Source of the DNA: Pseudooceanicola pacificus
GTDB lineage: Bacteria; Pseudomonadota; Alphaproteobacteria; Rhodobacterales; Rhodobacteraceae
NCBI RefSeq assembly: GCF_009789075.1
Contig: NZ_WNXQ01000004.1
Span: forward strand, 349,681-413,680
DNA: 64,000 nucleotides
Direction of reading: 5' to 3'
A program made the translations under genes and the position numbers. The first letter of the stretch is position 1, and every line of letters starts with the position of its first letter. The notes under the pieces were generated by a model. The model saw only the letters and a list, made by a program, of their open reading frames with translations. It was not told where the DNA came from and searched no databases. Shown here piece after piece: positions 52,075-61,142 of this stretch.

Positions 52075-52901
52075 CAGAACCGCGCGGCGGGGAGCGACGC
52101 GCCGCCGTCGATGGCGATCTGCTGGCCGGTGACAAAAGAGGACGCATCCGAGGCGAGGTAGAGCGCAAGCGGCTTCACCTCATCCGGCAAGGCCACACGC
52201 CCCATCGGAACGCCCGCGGCAAAGCGTTTCTGAACCTCGGGATCGCGGATATGACCCTGACCGATATTGGTCACGAAGGGGCCGGGCGCGATGGCGTTGA
52301 CGCGGACATTGTCCTGCGCCAGCTCGATTGCCGCGGCGCGGACCAGCTGCGCGGCACCGGACTTGGCGGCGGCATAGCTTGCGTTCAGCGCCGGCGCGGG
52401 GCGCAGGGCCGAAACCGAGGTGGTGACGACGATGCTGCCCGTCCCCCTTGGCCGCATGTGGCGCGCCGCGGCCCGGATCGAGTAGAACACGGCGTTCAGG
52501 CTCAGGTCGACGACCTTCAGCCAGGGCGCGTCCTCTGCCGCCTCGATGCGATGCGCGTCGACCCTTTCGCCGGCGGGGGAGAGGGTGGCAAAGCCCGGGC
52601 CGGGGTCGATCCCGGCATTGGCGAAGACGATGTCGAGCCGCCCCTGCCGGCCGGCCACCGCGTCAAAGGCCGCGTCGAGCGCGGCGCGGTCGGTCACGTC
52701 CAGCTGCGCGCCCTGCACGTCGTGCCCTTCGGCCACCAGCCGGGTGACCTCGCGCTCCAGCGCCGCCGCGTCCATGTCGAGCAGGGTGACAGAGGCGCCA
52801 TGCGCCGCCAGCACTTCGGCAAAGGCCAGGCCAAGCCCGCTTGCCCCGCCGGTGACGATGGCGGCCCGGCCCGCGACCGAAAACGTGTCGGCGAGGTTCA
52901 T
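52074..52901 (-). CDS. SDR family oxidoreductase
   Basis: A 275-residue classical SDR. TGGASGLG near residue 18, acidic LLDMDAAAL after strand 2 (NAD preference), NAGIDPG, and Tyr-x3-Lys in SYAAAKSG. It has an insertion of about 20 residues after NAGI (GERVDAHRIEAAEDAPW), longer than usual. It lies 28 bases after the TRAP permease gene and is coupled to the following SDR. It probably oxidises an alcohol group of the imported compound. Confidence 0.9.
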   Translation of the reverse strand: MNLADTFSVAGRAAIVTGGASGLGLAFAEVLAAHGASVTLLDMDAAALEREVTRLVAEGHDVQGAQLDVTDRAALDAAFDAVAGRQGRLDIVFANAGIDPGPGFATLSPAGERVDAHRIEAAEDAPWLKVVDLSLNAVFYSIRAAARHMRPRGTGSIVVTTSVSALRPAPALNASYAAAKSGAAQLVRAAAIELAQDNVRVNAIAPGPFVTNIGQGHIRDPEVQKRFAAGVPMGRVALPDEVKPLALYLASDASSFVTGQQIAIDGGASLPAARF

Positions 52902-52929
52902 GTCATCCGTCCTTCCCGGCCCCAGGCCG

Positions 52930-54888
52930 TCATTGTCCCAGCGAGGGAAGCCACAGCGTCAGCCCGGGGATCAGGATCAGCAGGGCGATCTTGATCACGT
53001 CGGCCAGAACGAAGGGCATCACGCCGCGATAGACTTCGGACAGCTTGGCATCCGGCGCGACGCTCTTCATCACGAAGAGGTTCAGCCCGAAGGGCGGCGT
53101 CACCACGCCAAGCTCCACCAGCATGACCATCACGATGCCCCACCAGACCTGATCGTAGCCAAGCCCGGTGATGACGCCCGCCATGGTCGAGGCGGTGATC
53201 ATCATGATCGTCATCGAATCCATCACGCTGCCAAGCAGCACGAAGAGGATGGCAATCAGGAACAGGATGACGAGAGGGGGCAGGCCGGTGTTCAGCAGAT
53301 AGCCCGTCACCACCGGCGCGACGCCGGTCGAGGCCATGAAGAAGGTGATGACAAGCGCCCCGATGATCACGAAATAGATCATCGAGGTCGATCGCGTCGT
53401 CTCGGATGCGACCCGCCAGAAGGACCCGCCCGACAGCTTGCCGCGCCAGAGCGCGACGAGGAAGGCCAGGATGGCGCCGACCGCCGCGGCCTCGGTCGCG
53501 GTGAAGATGCCGAAGAAGATGCCCCCGATCACCAGCGCGAACAGCAGGATCGCCGGCCCGCAGGCCAGAAGCGAACCCCAGAGTTCGGCCCGGTCCCAGG
53601 CGGACCGGCTGGGCGCGGCGGCCGGGTTGAAATAGACCTGCAACGCGATGGCCGACATGTAGAACAGGATGGTCAGCAGGGCAGGGACAAGCACCGCGAT
53701 ATACATCGTGCCAATCGATTCCTCGACCAGCAGCGCATAGACCACGATGGCGGTTGAGGGCGGGATGAGCTGCCCCAGCGTGCCGCCTGCGGCGATGCTG
53801 CCCGTGGCGAGGGTGCGGGCATATCCGCGCGCCTGCATCTCGGGATAGGCCGCGCCGCCGATGGAGGCGACGGTCGCCACCGAGGAACCGGTCAGCGCCC
53901 CGAACCCCGCGCAGCCGCCCACGGTCGCCATGGCAAGGCCGCCACGGAACGGCGCGAAAAGGGCATGGGCAAAGCGGTAGATGTCGCCCGACATGCCGCT
54001 TGCCACGGCAAAGCCGCCCATCATCAGGAACAGCGGAATGATGGCGAGATCGGCACTGGTCAGCAGCTCCGATGTTTCGGAGGCGGCGATGTTGACCGCG
54101 GTGTCGAAGCCGAAGGTGCCGGTGATCCCCAGCCCCGCGCAGAACAGCATCGCGGCGGACAGCGGCACGAAGAAAAGGATCATGATCCAGAGCAGGACAA
54201 AGACGCCAAGCGCCGCCGTCAGCATGCTGCCAAGCAGATAGGATTGCAGCGACAGGACGCCGAAATACGCGCCCAGGCAGACCGCCGCGCCGATCAGCGC
54301 CGCGATCACGACAGCGCCGAACCGGCCGGGCAGGCGCGTCGCCTCGTCCAGGAAGACAAGGAGCTGCGCCGGAATGGTGAGCACCAGCAACGCCGTCACG
54401 GCGGCCATGAAGGGCCAGGTCGGCATCTGCAGGATTGTCGTGATGATGCCGCGCTCGCGCATGGTCATCGTGTGTTCGATCATGCCGATGAACAGCAGGA
54501 CCAGCATGACGAGGTAGATGGCCGAGCCGATCGCCCTGAGCCAGTTCACCACCCGTTCCGGCAGCACGGTGTCGAGGATGTCGATCTGCAGTGTCGCGCG
54601 GTCCGAGATGCCGCTGGCCAGCACCGCCGCGATGGCCACCGAGAAGAGCATCGTGAAGACTTCGTTTGACCCGGCGAAAGGCGCGTTGAAGATCGCGCGC
54701 AGGATGATGACGTCGGCGACGGTGAACAGCGCCACCGCAAGCATCAGCACCACGCCCGCCGAGGCGATGGTCCGGTTCAGGGCCGCCAGGGCGGCGTCGG
54801 CCCCGGCGACATAGGGATGGGCCTGCATCGCGGGCCGGGGCATGGAAGCCGTTCCCGCATCCTGTCGTTCTGTGTCCGAAGACATCAT
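52930..54888 (-). CDS. TRAP transporter fused small and large permease subunits (DctQM)
   Basis: A 652-residue membrane protein in which a DctQ domain (about residues 35-200, four helices) is joined to a DctM domain (about 220-650). DctM motifs include FGFDTAVNIAASE, GGCAGFGALTGSSVATVASI, GTLGQLIPPSTAIVVYALL and VELGVVTPPFGLNLFVMK. Such fusions are common in TRAP systems. It imports an organic acid with Na+. The ATGATG start follows GGAGGAG. It is preceded by dctP and an intercistronic hairpin. Confidence 0.94.
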   Translation of the reverse strand: MMSSDTERQDAGTASMPRPAMQAHPYVAGADAALAALNRTIASAGVVLMLAVALFTVADVIILRAIFNAPFAGSNEVFTMLFSVAIAAVLASGISDRATLQIDILDTVLPERVVNWLRAIGSAIYLVMLVLLFIGMIEHTMTMRERGIITTILQMPTWPFMAAVTALLVLTIPAQLLVFLDEATRLPGRFGAVVIAALIGAAVCLGAYFGVLSLQSYLLGSMLTAALGVFVLLWIMILFFVPLSAAMLFCAGLGITGTFGFDTAVNIAASETSELLTSADLAIIPLFLMMGGFAVASGMSGDIYRFAHALFAPFRGGLAMATVGGCAGFGALTGSSVATVASIGGAAYPEMQARGYARTLATGSIAAGGTLGQLIPPSTAIVVYALLVEESIGTMYIAVLVPALLTILFYMSAIALQVYFNPAAAPSRSAWDRAELWGSLLACGPAILLFALVIGGIFFGIFTATEAAAVGAILAFLVALWRGKLSGGSFWRVASETTRSTSMIYFVIIGALVITFFMASTGVAPVVTGYLLNTGLPPLVILFLIAILFVLLGSVMDSMTIMMITASTMAGVITGLGYDQVWWGIVMVMLVELGVVTPPFGLNLFVMKSVAPDAKLSEVYRGVMPFVLADVIKIALLILIPGLTLWLPSLGQ

Positions 54889-54931
54889 GACCGCTCCTCC
54901 CCCTGTCGGCGCGATGCCGGAACCGCATCAA

Positions 54932-54956
54932 GGCGGCCGCGCCGGACGCGGCCGCC
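54932..54956 (-). terminator. Hairpin between dctP and dctQM
   Basis: Perfect 10-bp stem GGCGGCCGCG / CGCGGCCGCC with a 5-base loop, 22 bases after the dctP stop. There is no T-run; a stabilising or attenuating role is likely. Confidence 0.65.
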
Positions 54957-54977
54957 TCTGTCATGCGAACCCGGAGC

Positions 54978-56015
54978 TCAGTACTGCGCGGCGGCTTTCT
55001 TGTATTCCTCGGTATAGACCCTGAGGATTTCCGCGCCGTTCGGGGTTTCGGCCGCCCACTGGTCAGCCACCTTGGCGAGGGCGGCGTCCCACTTGGCCTT
55101 CTCCACGTCCGAGAGTGTCACGAAGTGGTAGTTCTTGTCGGCTTCCAGATAGGCGCGGTTGGACTCGTCATAGGCCCGCTGGCGCATGCCGTTGTCGATG
55201 GACCCTTCAAGGCCCGACACCGATTCCAGGATCTTCTTGGCCTCGTCGCTGAGCCCGTCGTAGAAATCCTTGTTCATCACGAAGGCGGCCGGAACCATGC
55301 CGAAAAAGACGTTGTCGACCTGATAGCCCGTCACCTCGCCCAGCTTGAAGCCGACGATGGTCACGCCATTTGCCACGCCGCCCTGCACCACGCCCTTGGA
55401 CAGCGCCTGGTAGGCTTCCGAGAACGGGATCGCGATTGGCGAGGCGCCGAGGTTGGTCAGCGCGGCGGCCGAGTTCTTGTCATTGGCGCGGACCTTCATG
55501 CCCTTCACGTCGTCCATGCTGTCGACCTCGGTCTTGGAGATGAAGACGTTGGCCGGCACGGTGACGAGGTTCAGAAGCTTCACATCGTCATATTCGCCCT
55601 TCAGCAAGCCCTTCTCGTACAGCTTCCAGAGCGCGACCGAGCCCGCGACCACGTTGTCACCGGTCCCGGGAACGGTGGTCACATGGGACCCGGTGAACGG
55701 CAGCCCGGTCGGCGGCAGCACGACGATGCCCATATCGGCCACCCCGTCGACGACGCGGTTCCAGACGTTCACCGCATTCGCAAAGGGCGGCGGAAAGGCC
55801 TGCACCCTGAACTCGCCCTTGGCCCGTTCGTTGAGCTCGTCGATCCAGGGGCCATAGGCCACCTTCATCAGGCCGCTGTCGGCCGACAGGGCCGTCGCGA
55901 ACTTGATCAAGGTTTCGGCCTGCGCCGCCGAGCCAAGCCCGAACGACACCGCGCCGGCCAGGGCCAATGCGCCGAGCTTGCCGGTCAGCCGCGTGAAATT
56001 AGTAGTGATGGACAT
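54978..56015 (-). CDS. TRAP transporter substrate-binding protein DctP
   Basis: A 345-residue exported binding protein. The signal peptide covers about residues 1-33 (LGSAAQAE). The conserved block DVKGMKVRANDKNSA (about 168-182) holds the arginine that binds the ligand carboxylate, followed by EAYQALSKGVVQGGVAN. It delivers an acid to the fused DctQM. It is the first gene of the operon with the two SDRs. A GntR/FCD-type dyad lies 80 bases upstream of its start. Confidence 0.94.
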   Translation of the reverse strand: MSITTNFTRLTGKLGALALAGAVSFGLGSAAQAETLIKFATALSADSGLMKVAYGPWIDELNERAKGEFRVQAFPPPFANAVNVWNRVVDGVADMGIVVLPPTGLPFTGSHVTTVPGTGDNVVAGSVALWKLYEKGLLKGEYDDVKLLNLVTVPANVFISKTEVDSMDDVKGMKVRANDKNSAAALTNLGASPIAIPFSEAYQALSKGVVQGGVANGVTIVGFKLGEVTGYQVDNVFFGMVPAAFVMNKDFYDGLSDEAKKILESVSGLEGSIDNGMRQRAYDESNRAYLEADKNYHFVTLSDVEKAKWDAALAKVADQWAAETPNGAEILRVYTEEYKKAAAQY

Positions 56016-56677
56016 TGAATTCCTCCCTTTTTCGGGCCGCGATAAGACGCCACCCGTTCCTCACCCCGTTCCCTGAGGGACGTCTGGTAGATTATTGTAT
56101 GATGATACTACCAAAGTTGGAAAGCAAGGCAATACTCTCTCGGTCCGCCGGCGTCAACCTTGAGAGGGGCCCGTTCGGCAGGGGGAGGTGTTCCGGCGGG
56201 ACGGCCAGCCCGGACATGCCCGGCGGCTCGATACTGCTCGGCCCCGGCCTGGCAATCGGCAGGATCATCCGGCGATGATGGCCGCCTGCGCCGAGGGCGT
56301 GGGGCATCCGATGGGCCCCGGCCAGATCGACGGGCCGGCGCCGTGCGTCCTGCAGGGGCGCCACATCCGAGTCTCGCGCCACAGGACGGGTGGGTTCGCT
56401 GCGCGGGGTAGGCACCGGAATGATCGTGACCCGGTCGCGGCGTGGGACGGGATCGCGCGCATTGTGTTCGGCCTCACGCGCGATCATCTGCCCGATCGGC
56501 ATGTCCTCCGACAGCATGAAACGCGCGACAGGGCGCCGGGGCTTGCACGCCGGGGTCGCGCGTCATTCGACGGGCCTGCAGTCAGGGGCGGGGCCTCACG
56601 CGCAGGCACGGCGCAGGCAAGCGAAGGGGCCAGGGGGCAGCGCCTCTTGCCCCGTGCATCGTACAGCGGCCCGGCGA
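56016..56677. other. 662-bp stretch with dctP promoter, otherwise gene-free
   Basis: Holds the operator at 56095-56110 and, on the minus strand, a TTGCCT / TAGTAT pair with 16-base spacing that would be the dctP promoter. The remainder towards the GDSL hydrolase stop has only proline/arginine-rich open frames (for example 56092-56517, minus, which overlaps the promoter) and no recognised gene or repeat. Confidence 0.55.
56095..56110. promoter_or_regulatory. GntR/FCD-type operator at the TRAP operon promoter
   Basis: TTGTAT-GATG-ATACTA; the reverse strand reads TAGTAT-CATC-ATACAA, with the same right arm as 51222-51237 and the same spacer as 42980-42995. It overlaps the predicted -10 hexamer. 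Confidence 0.6.
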
Positions 56678-57304
56678 TCAGGTCAGAAGGCCGGGTTCCC
56701 TGCGCAGGATATCCGCCCAGATGGCATAGCCAGAGGCGTTCAGATGGATGAAGTCGCCCTCGTAATACCGCCCGATGGGCCGGCCATTCTCGCCGATCAG
56801 CCCGGCAGAGGTTGCCACGAAACGGGCGTCCGGGCGGCCTTCGCACCACTCGCGCTGCAACGCGTTCAGGGTGTCGACCTCATCGGCATAGATCCAGCGC
56901 GTCGGGCTTTGCTTGGTTTCCAGCACGAACAGCTGCGCCTGGGGAAAGGCGGTGCCGATCCGGTCCTGCAGCTTCAGGAAATTGGCAAAGGCCGATGCCC
57001 CGGTGAGCCCGTCATTGGCGATGTCGTTCTCGCCGAAATAGAGCACCACCTTGGCCGGGTTCAGTGGCGCCAGAAGCGTGTCGAAGTAATGCAGCCCCGA
57101 CAGGTAGGTGCCGCCGCCAAAGCCGAGGTTCACGATGTCGAGCGAACCGAGATCGCGGTTCACCGATGGCCAGAGCCGGAACGAGGACGAGCCGTAAAAG
57201 GCAATCGGCCGCTCGGGCAACCCGCCCCGTGACAGCCGGGTCAGCAGGCCGGTGACGTCGTCTTCGAAGCGGTTGGTCCGGATGTCTTCGGGCGCTTTAT
57301 ACAT
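56678..57304 (-). CDS. SGNH/GDSL-family hydrolase, cytoplasmic
   Basis: A 208-residue SGNH hydrolase without signal peptide. Blocks: IAFYGSSSFRLW (nucleophile Ser), LGFGGGTYLSG, LYFGENDI and DFIHLNASGY. This subgroup acts as esterases or deacylases. The start overlaps the dppF-like stop by 8 bases, so it is the last gene of the peptide-transporter operon. It may process an acylated or peptide-linked compound after import. Confidence 0.85.
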   Translation of the reverse strand: MYKAPEDIRTNRFEDDVTGLLTRLSRGGLPERPIAFYGSSSFRLWPSVNRDLGSLDIVNLGFGGGTYLSGLHYFDTLLAPLNPAKVVLYFGENDIANDGLTGASAFANFLKLQDRIGTAFPQAQLFVLETKQSPTRWIYADEVDTLNALQREWCEGRPDARFVATSAGLIGENGRPIGRYYEGDFIHLNASGYAIWADILRREPGLLT

Positions 57305-58283
57305 GGGTGGGCTCTAGCTCGGGTTTGACGGGATTGGCATGGTGGCAGGCCACGATGCGCCCTTCGGCGTCGGGTTTCAGCGCGGGCGTGAAGCGGCCGC
57401 AGACCTCCATCGCCACGGGGCAGCGGTCGCGGAAGGCACAGCCCTGCGGCAGATGGATCGGGCTGGGCGGATCCCCGTCCAGCGGCGCGCGTTCGCGGCG
57501 CTGCGAGGGATGCGGGCGCGGCACCGCTTCGAGCAGACCGCTGGTATAGGGATGTTTCGGGTTGTTGAGCACATCGAAGGTCTTGCCCGTCTCGATCACC
57601 CGCCCGAGGTACATGACCGCCACCCGGTCGCTGACATGGGACACCACGCCGATGTCATGCGAGATGAACAGGAGCGACAGGTTCATCTCGTCCCGCAGAT
57701 CGCAGAGCAGGTTCAGAACCTGCGCGCGGATGGACACGTCGAGCGCGGAAACCGGCTCGTCCGCGACCAGCAGGCGGGGTTCCAGCGCCAGCGCGCGGGC
57801 GATGCCAAGGCGCTGCCTCTGTCCGCCCGACATCTCGTGCGGGTAGCGTTCGGCGTAATGCGCGCCCAGCCCGACCCGGTCCAGCAGGTCCAGCACCCTG
57901 GCGCGGCGCTCGTCGGGCGTGCCGACCTTGTAATTGTCCAGCGGCTCGCGGACGATGGCCTCGGCCGTCCAGCGCGGGTCGAGCGAGGAGGTCGGATCCT
58001 GAAAGATCATCTGCACCGCCTTGCGATGCGCGTGCAGCCCCGCGCCGCGCAGCTGCGTCAGCTCTTGTCCCAGCAACCGGGCAGAACCGGAATCCGGCCG
58101 GTCCAGCCCCATGATCAGCCGCGCAAAGGAGGATTTGCCGCAGCCGCTTTCCCCGACAAGCGCAAGGGTTTCGCCGGCCGCGATCTCCATCGACACGCCG
58201 TTGACCGCATGGACCTTCTGCTTGCCCCCGATGGGGAAGTGCCGCACCAGGTCGCGGGTCTGCATCACCATGTCCCGGCTCAT
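57297..58283 (-). CDS. Peptide ABC transporter ATP-binding protein (DppF/OppF-like)
   Basis: A 328-residue ATPase. Walker A GESGCGKSS near residue 44, signature MSGGQRQRL, Walker B LLVADEPVSALDVS, H-loop ISHDIGVVSH, and a C-terminal oligopeptide-transporter domain with cysteines HLPQGCAFRDRCPVAMEVC that bind a Fe-S cluster in some homologues. It pairs with the DppD-like ATPase, whose stop it overlaps by 4 bases. Confidence 0.95.
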   Translation of the reverse strand: MSRDMVMQTRDLVRHFPIGGKQKVHAVNGVSMEIAAGETLALVGESGCGKSSFARLIMGLDRPDSGSARLLGQELTQLRGAGLHAHRKAVQMIFQDPTSSLDPRWTAEAIVREPLDNYKVGTPDERRARVLDLLDRVGLGAHYAERYPHEMSGGQRQRLGIARALALEPRLLVADEPVSALDVSIRAQVLNLLCDLRDEMNLSLLFISHDIGVVSHVSDRVAVMYLGRVIETGKTFDVLNNPKHPYTSGLLEAVPRPHPSQRRERAPLDGDPPSPIHLPQGCAFRDRCPVAMEVCGRFTPALKPDAEGRIVACHHANPVKPELEPTHV

Positions 58284-59290
58284 CGTGCCGTCTCCTTTTT
58301 CGGGGCGTCGAAGGCGCCGACCGGCTGGTCGCAGCTGGTGACATGCCCCGGCGCGACCTCGCGCCAGTCGGGCGTGCGGTCCAGGCAGGACGGCGCGGCA
58401 AAGGCGCAGCGGTCGGCAAAGTTGCAGCCCTGCGGCAGGTTCGAGAACTGCGGCAGGGATCCGGGGATCTCCACCAGGCGCTTGCTGGCCGTCTGGCCGG
58501 GGTGAAACTCGGCCGTGGCCGACAGCAGCCCGGCGGTATAGCCGTGCGACGCCCGGTCGAAGATATCGAAGACGCTGCCCTTTTCGACCAGCGACCCGGC
58601 ATACATGACCGCCACGTCATCGCCGATCTCGGCCACCACGCCCAGGTCGTGGGTGATGAAGATGATGGCGGTGCCGAATTCGCGCTGCAATTCCCCCAGC
58701 AGCCAGAGGATCTGGGCCTGCACCGTCACGTCCAGCGCGGTTGTCGGTTCATCCGCGATCAGCAGCTTGGGCCGGCAGATCAGCGCCATGGCGATCATCA
58801 CCCGCTGGCGCATGCCCCCCGACAGCTCGTGCGGATAGGACGTCATCCGCCGTTCGGGATCGGGAATGCGCACCCGCTGCAGGACCTCCAGCACCCGGGC
58901 ATCCTGATCCGCGCGGCTGAGGTTTTCGTGCAGGAACACCGCTTCGCGCAGCTGGAAACCGATGGTCAGCGCCGGGTTGAGCGAGGACATCGGATCCTGA
59001 AAGATCATCGCCATCTTGGTGCCGCGCAGCTCGGCGAACCGCGCCTCGTCGCAGGACAACAGGTCGATGCCGTCCAGCTCCATCCGGTCGGCGGTGATCC
59101 GGGTGGTCTTGGCCGGGTGCAGACCCATCAGAGAGGTCGCCGTCACGCTCTTGCCGGACCCGGATTCCCCGACAAGACACAGGGTCTTGCCCGCTTCGAG
59201 GTCGAAAGAGACGCCGTTCACCACCTTTGCCTCGCCATTGGCGCCGAAGCTGACCGACAGGTTGCGCACGCTGAGAAAGGGTTGTGTCAT
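58280..59290 (-). CDS. Peptide ABC transporter ATP-binding protein (DppD/OppD-like)
   Basis: A 336-residue ATPase. Walker [10 protein letters not shown] near residue 40, signature LSGGMRQRV, Walker [15 protein letters not shown]-loop [10 protein letters not shown], and the C-terminal extension [19 protein letters not shown]. Start overlaps the permease stop by one base. With the DppF-like protein it drives the importer. Confidence 0.95.
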   Translation of the reverse strand: MTQPFLSVRNLSVSFGANGEAKVVNGVSFDLEAGKTLCLVGESGSGKSVTATSLMGLHPAKTTRITADRMELDGIDLLSCDEARFAELRGTKMAMIFQDPMSSLNPALTIGFQLREAVFLHENLSRADQDARVLEVLQRVRIPDPERRMTSYPHELSGGMRQRVMIAMALICRPKLLIADEPTTALDVTVQAQILWLLGELQREFGTAIIFITHDLGVVAEIGDDVAVMYAGSLVEKGSVFDIFDRASHGYTAGLLSATAEFHPGQTASKRLVEIPGSLPQFSNLPQGCNFADRCAFAAPSCLDRTPDWREVAPGHVTSCDQPVGAFDAPKKETAR

Positions 59291-60144
59291 TATGGCCGTC
59301 TCTTTGTCAGGCGCGGGTCAAGCTGATCGCGCAGCTGATCGCCCAGGATATTGATCGAAAGCACGAGGATCGACAGCATGATGCCCGGAAATGCGATGAT
59401 CCAGGGCGCCAGGCGGAAGTAATCCTTGCCGCTGGCCACCACGTTGCCCCAGCTTGGCACATCCGGTGGCGTGCCGACGCCGAGGAAGCTCAGCGCCGCT
59501 TCGCTCAGCACCGCGGCGGCGCAGACATAGGTGGCCTGCACCATCAGCGCGCCGATGGCATTGGGCACGATATGCTGCAGGATGATCTTGTGCGTGGCCG
59601 AACCGACCGAGACCGAGGCCATGACAAAGGGCAGTTCGCGGATCGACAGCACCACGCTGCGCAGCAGCCGGGCGGTACGCGGGATCTCGGGCACGGCAAT
59701 CGCGATGATCACCGTCACCAGCCCGCCCCCCAGCAGCGACACCAGCGCAATGGCCAGCAGGATGCCGGGGATCGCCATGAGCCCATCGGCCACCCGCATC
59801 AGCACCATGTCGGCCCAGTGGAAATACCCGGCGATCACGCCAAGCGCCCCGCCCACCAGCAGCACCAGCGCGGCGGTGGTGACCCCGACGATGACCGAGT
59901 TGCGCGCCCCCGACACCGTGCGGGCAAAGATGTCGCGGCCCAGGTTGTCGGTGCCGAACCAGGCCTCGGCACTGGGCGGCTTGAGCCGCATCATGGGGTT
60001 CAGCTCGTTGCCATTGCCCAGGATCATCGGCCCGAAGACGGCCATGCCCAGGATCATCAGCAGGAAGAACAGACTGATGCACACCGGGATCGTCAGCCAT
60101 TCGGGCCCGCGTTTGCCGGGTGCAGTGATGCTTGCGACACTCAT
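59290..60144 (-). CDS. Peptide ABC transporter permease (DppC-like)
   Basis: A 284-residue permease with six helices, starting with the N-terminal OppC region (PVCISLFFLLMILGMAVFG). It has GTDNLGRDIFARTVSGARN and the ATPase-contact loop EAALSFLGVGTPPDVPSWG. The start overlaps the DppB-like stop by 4 bases. Confidence 0.95.
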   Translation of the reverse strand: MSVASITAPGKRGPEWLTIPVCISLFFLLMILGMAVFGPMILGNGNELNPMMRLKPPSAEAWFGTDNLGRDIFARTVSGARNSVIVGVTTAALVLLVGGALGVIAGYFHWADMVLMRVADGLMAIPGILLAIALVSLLGGGLVTVIIAIAVPEIPRTARLLRSVVLSIRELPFVMASVSVGSATHKIILQHIVPNAIGALMVQATYVCAAAVLSEAALSFLGVGTPPDVPSWGNVVASGKDYFRLAPWIIAFPGIMLSILVLSINILGDQLRDQLDPRLTKRRP

Positions 60145-61082
60145 TGGCGAACCCTCGGATCAAAGAGCGCATAAGACAGATCGACCAGCAGGTTGATCGC
60201 GATCAGCACGAAGGAAAAAGAGATCAGCACGCCCTGCACCACAGGATAGTCCCGGGTCAGGATCGCATCGACGGTCAGCCGTCCCATGCCGGGGATGTTG
60301 AACACCGATTCCGTGATCACGACCCCGCCCAGAAGCGCTGCAAAGCTGGTCCCGATCACCGTCACCACCGGCACGCCGATGTTCTTGAGCGCATGGACGA
60401 TCAGCACCCGCCGGTTGCGCGCGCCCTTGGCGCGGGCGGTGCGGATGTAATCCTCGGACAGCACTTCGAGCATGGTCGCCCGGGCGATGCGCGCCACAAG
60501 CGCCGAAAACAGGAAGGCCAGTGTGATCGCGGGCAGGGTCAGGCTGCGGATGCAGGCCAGGAAACCGTCGGCCAGGGACTTGTACCCCTGCACGGGAAAC
60601 CAGCGCAGCCGCAGGGCGAAGATCTCGACCAGGGCATAGCCGATCACGAAGACCGGCACGGAAAACCCGATGACCGAGGCGATGACCAGCGCGCGGTCCA
60701 GCGTGGTGCCGGCGCGCCAGGCGGCCCAGACCCCCATCGGAATGGAGATCAGGATGGACAGGACCATGGTGTAGATCGCCAGGATCGCGGTCGGCTCGAC
60801 CCGCTGGAGGATCAGCGACATCACCGGAAAGCCGGAATAGACGGATTCCCCGAAATTGAGCGAGGCGACATTCCCGAGGTACAGCCAGAGCTGTTCCAGC
60901 AGGGGCCGGTCAAGCATCAGGCGCTGGCGGATTTCTTCGATCTGTTCGCGTGTCGCGTTTTCTCCGGCAATCATCGCGGCGGGATCGCCGGGGCCGATGT
61001 GCAGGAGCAGGAACACGGTGACCAGGACAACAAGGACAACGGGAACGACCGACAGAAGCCGTTTGAAAACGAAGGAATTCAT
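60141..61082 (-). CDS. Peptide ABC transporter permease (DppB-like)
   Basis: A 313-residue permease with six helices. FVFKRLLSVVPVVLVVLVTV at the start and the family's loops HIGPGDPAAMIAGENAT, EDYIRTARAKGARNRR (EAA loop) and ESVFNIPGMGRL. It follows the binding-protein gene after 60 bases that hold a terminator-like hairpin. Confidence 0.95.
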   Translation of the reverse strand: MNSFVFKRLLSVVPVVLVVLVTVFLLLHIGPGDPAAMIAGENATREQIEEIRQRLMLDRPLLEQLWLYLGNVASLNFGESVYSGFPVMSLILQRVEPTAILAIYTMVLSILISIPMGVWAAWRAGTTLDRALVIASVIGFSVPVFVIGYALVEIFALRLRWFPVQGYKSLADGFLACIRSLTLPAITLAFLFSALVARIARATMLEVLSEDYIRTARAKGARNRRVLIVHALKNIGVPVVTVIGTSFAALLGGVVITESVFNIPGMGRLTVDAILTRDYPVVQGVLISFSFVLIAINLLVDLSYALFDPRVRQ

Positions 61083-61099
61083 GGTGCCTCCTGAAAAGA

Positions 61100-61124
61100 C
61101 GGGCCGGTCACAAGGGCCGGCCCG
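61100..61124 (-). terminator. Hairpin with T-run between the peptide-binding protein and permease genes
   Basis: An 8-bp perfect stem CGGGCCGG / CCGGCCCG with a 9-base loop, 18 bases after the binding-protein stop. On the minus strand it is followed by TCTTTT, so it looks like a partial intrinsic terminator. Confidence 0.7.
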
Positions 61125-61142
61125 CCGCAGTTGAGGGGGAGG

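Noticed and set aside
56092..56517. 141-codon minus-strand frame upstream of dctP
   Set aside because: Overlaps the predicted dctP promoter and operator, with low-complexity Pro/Arg composition and no motif.
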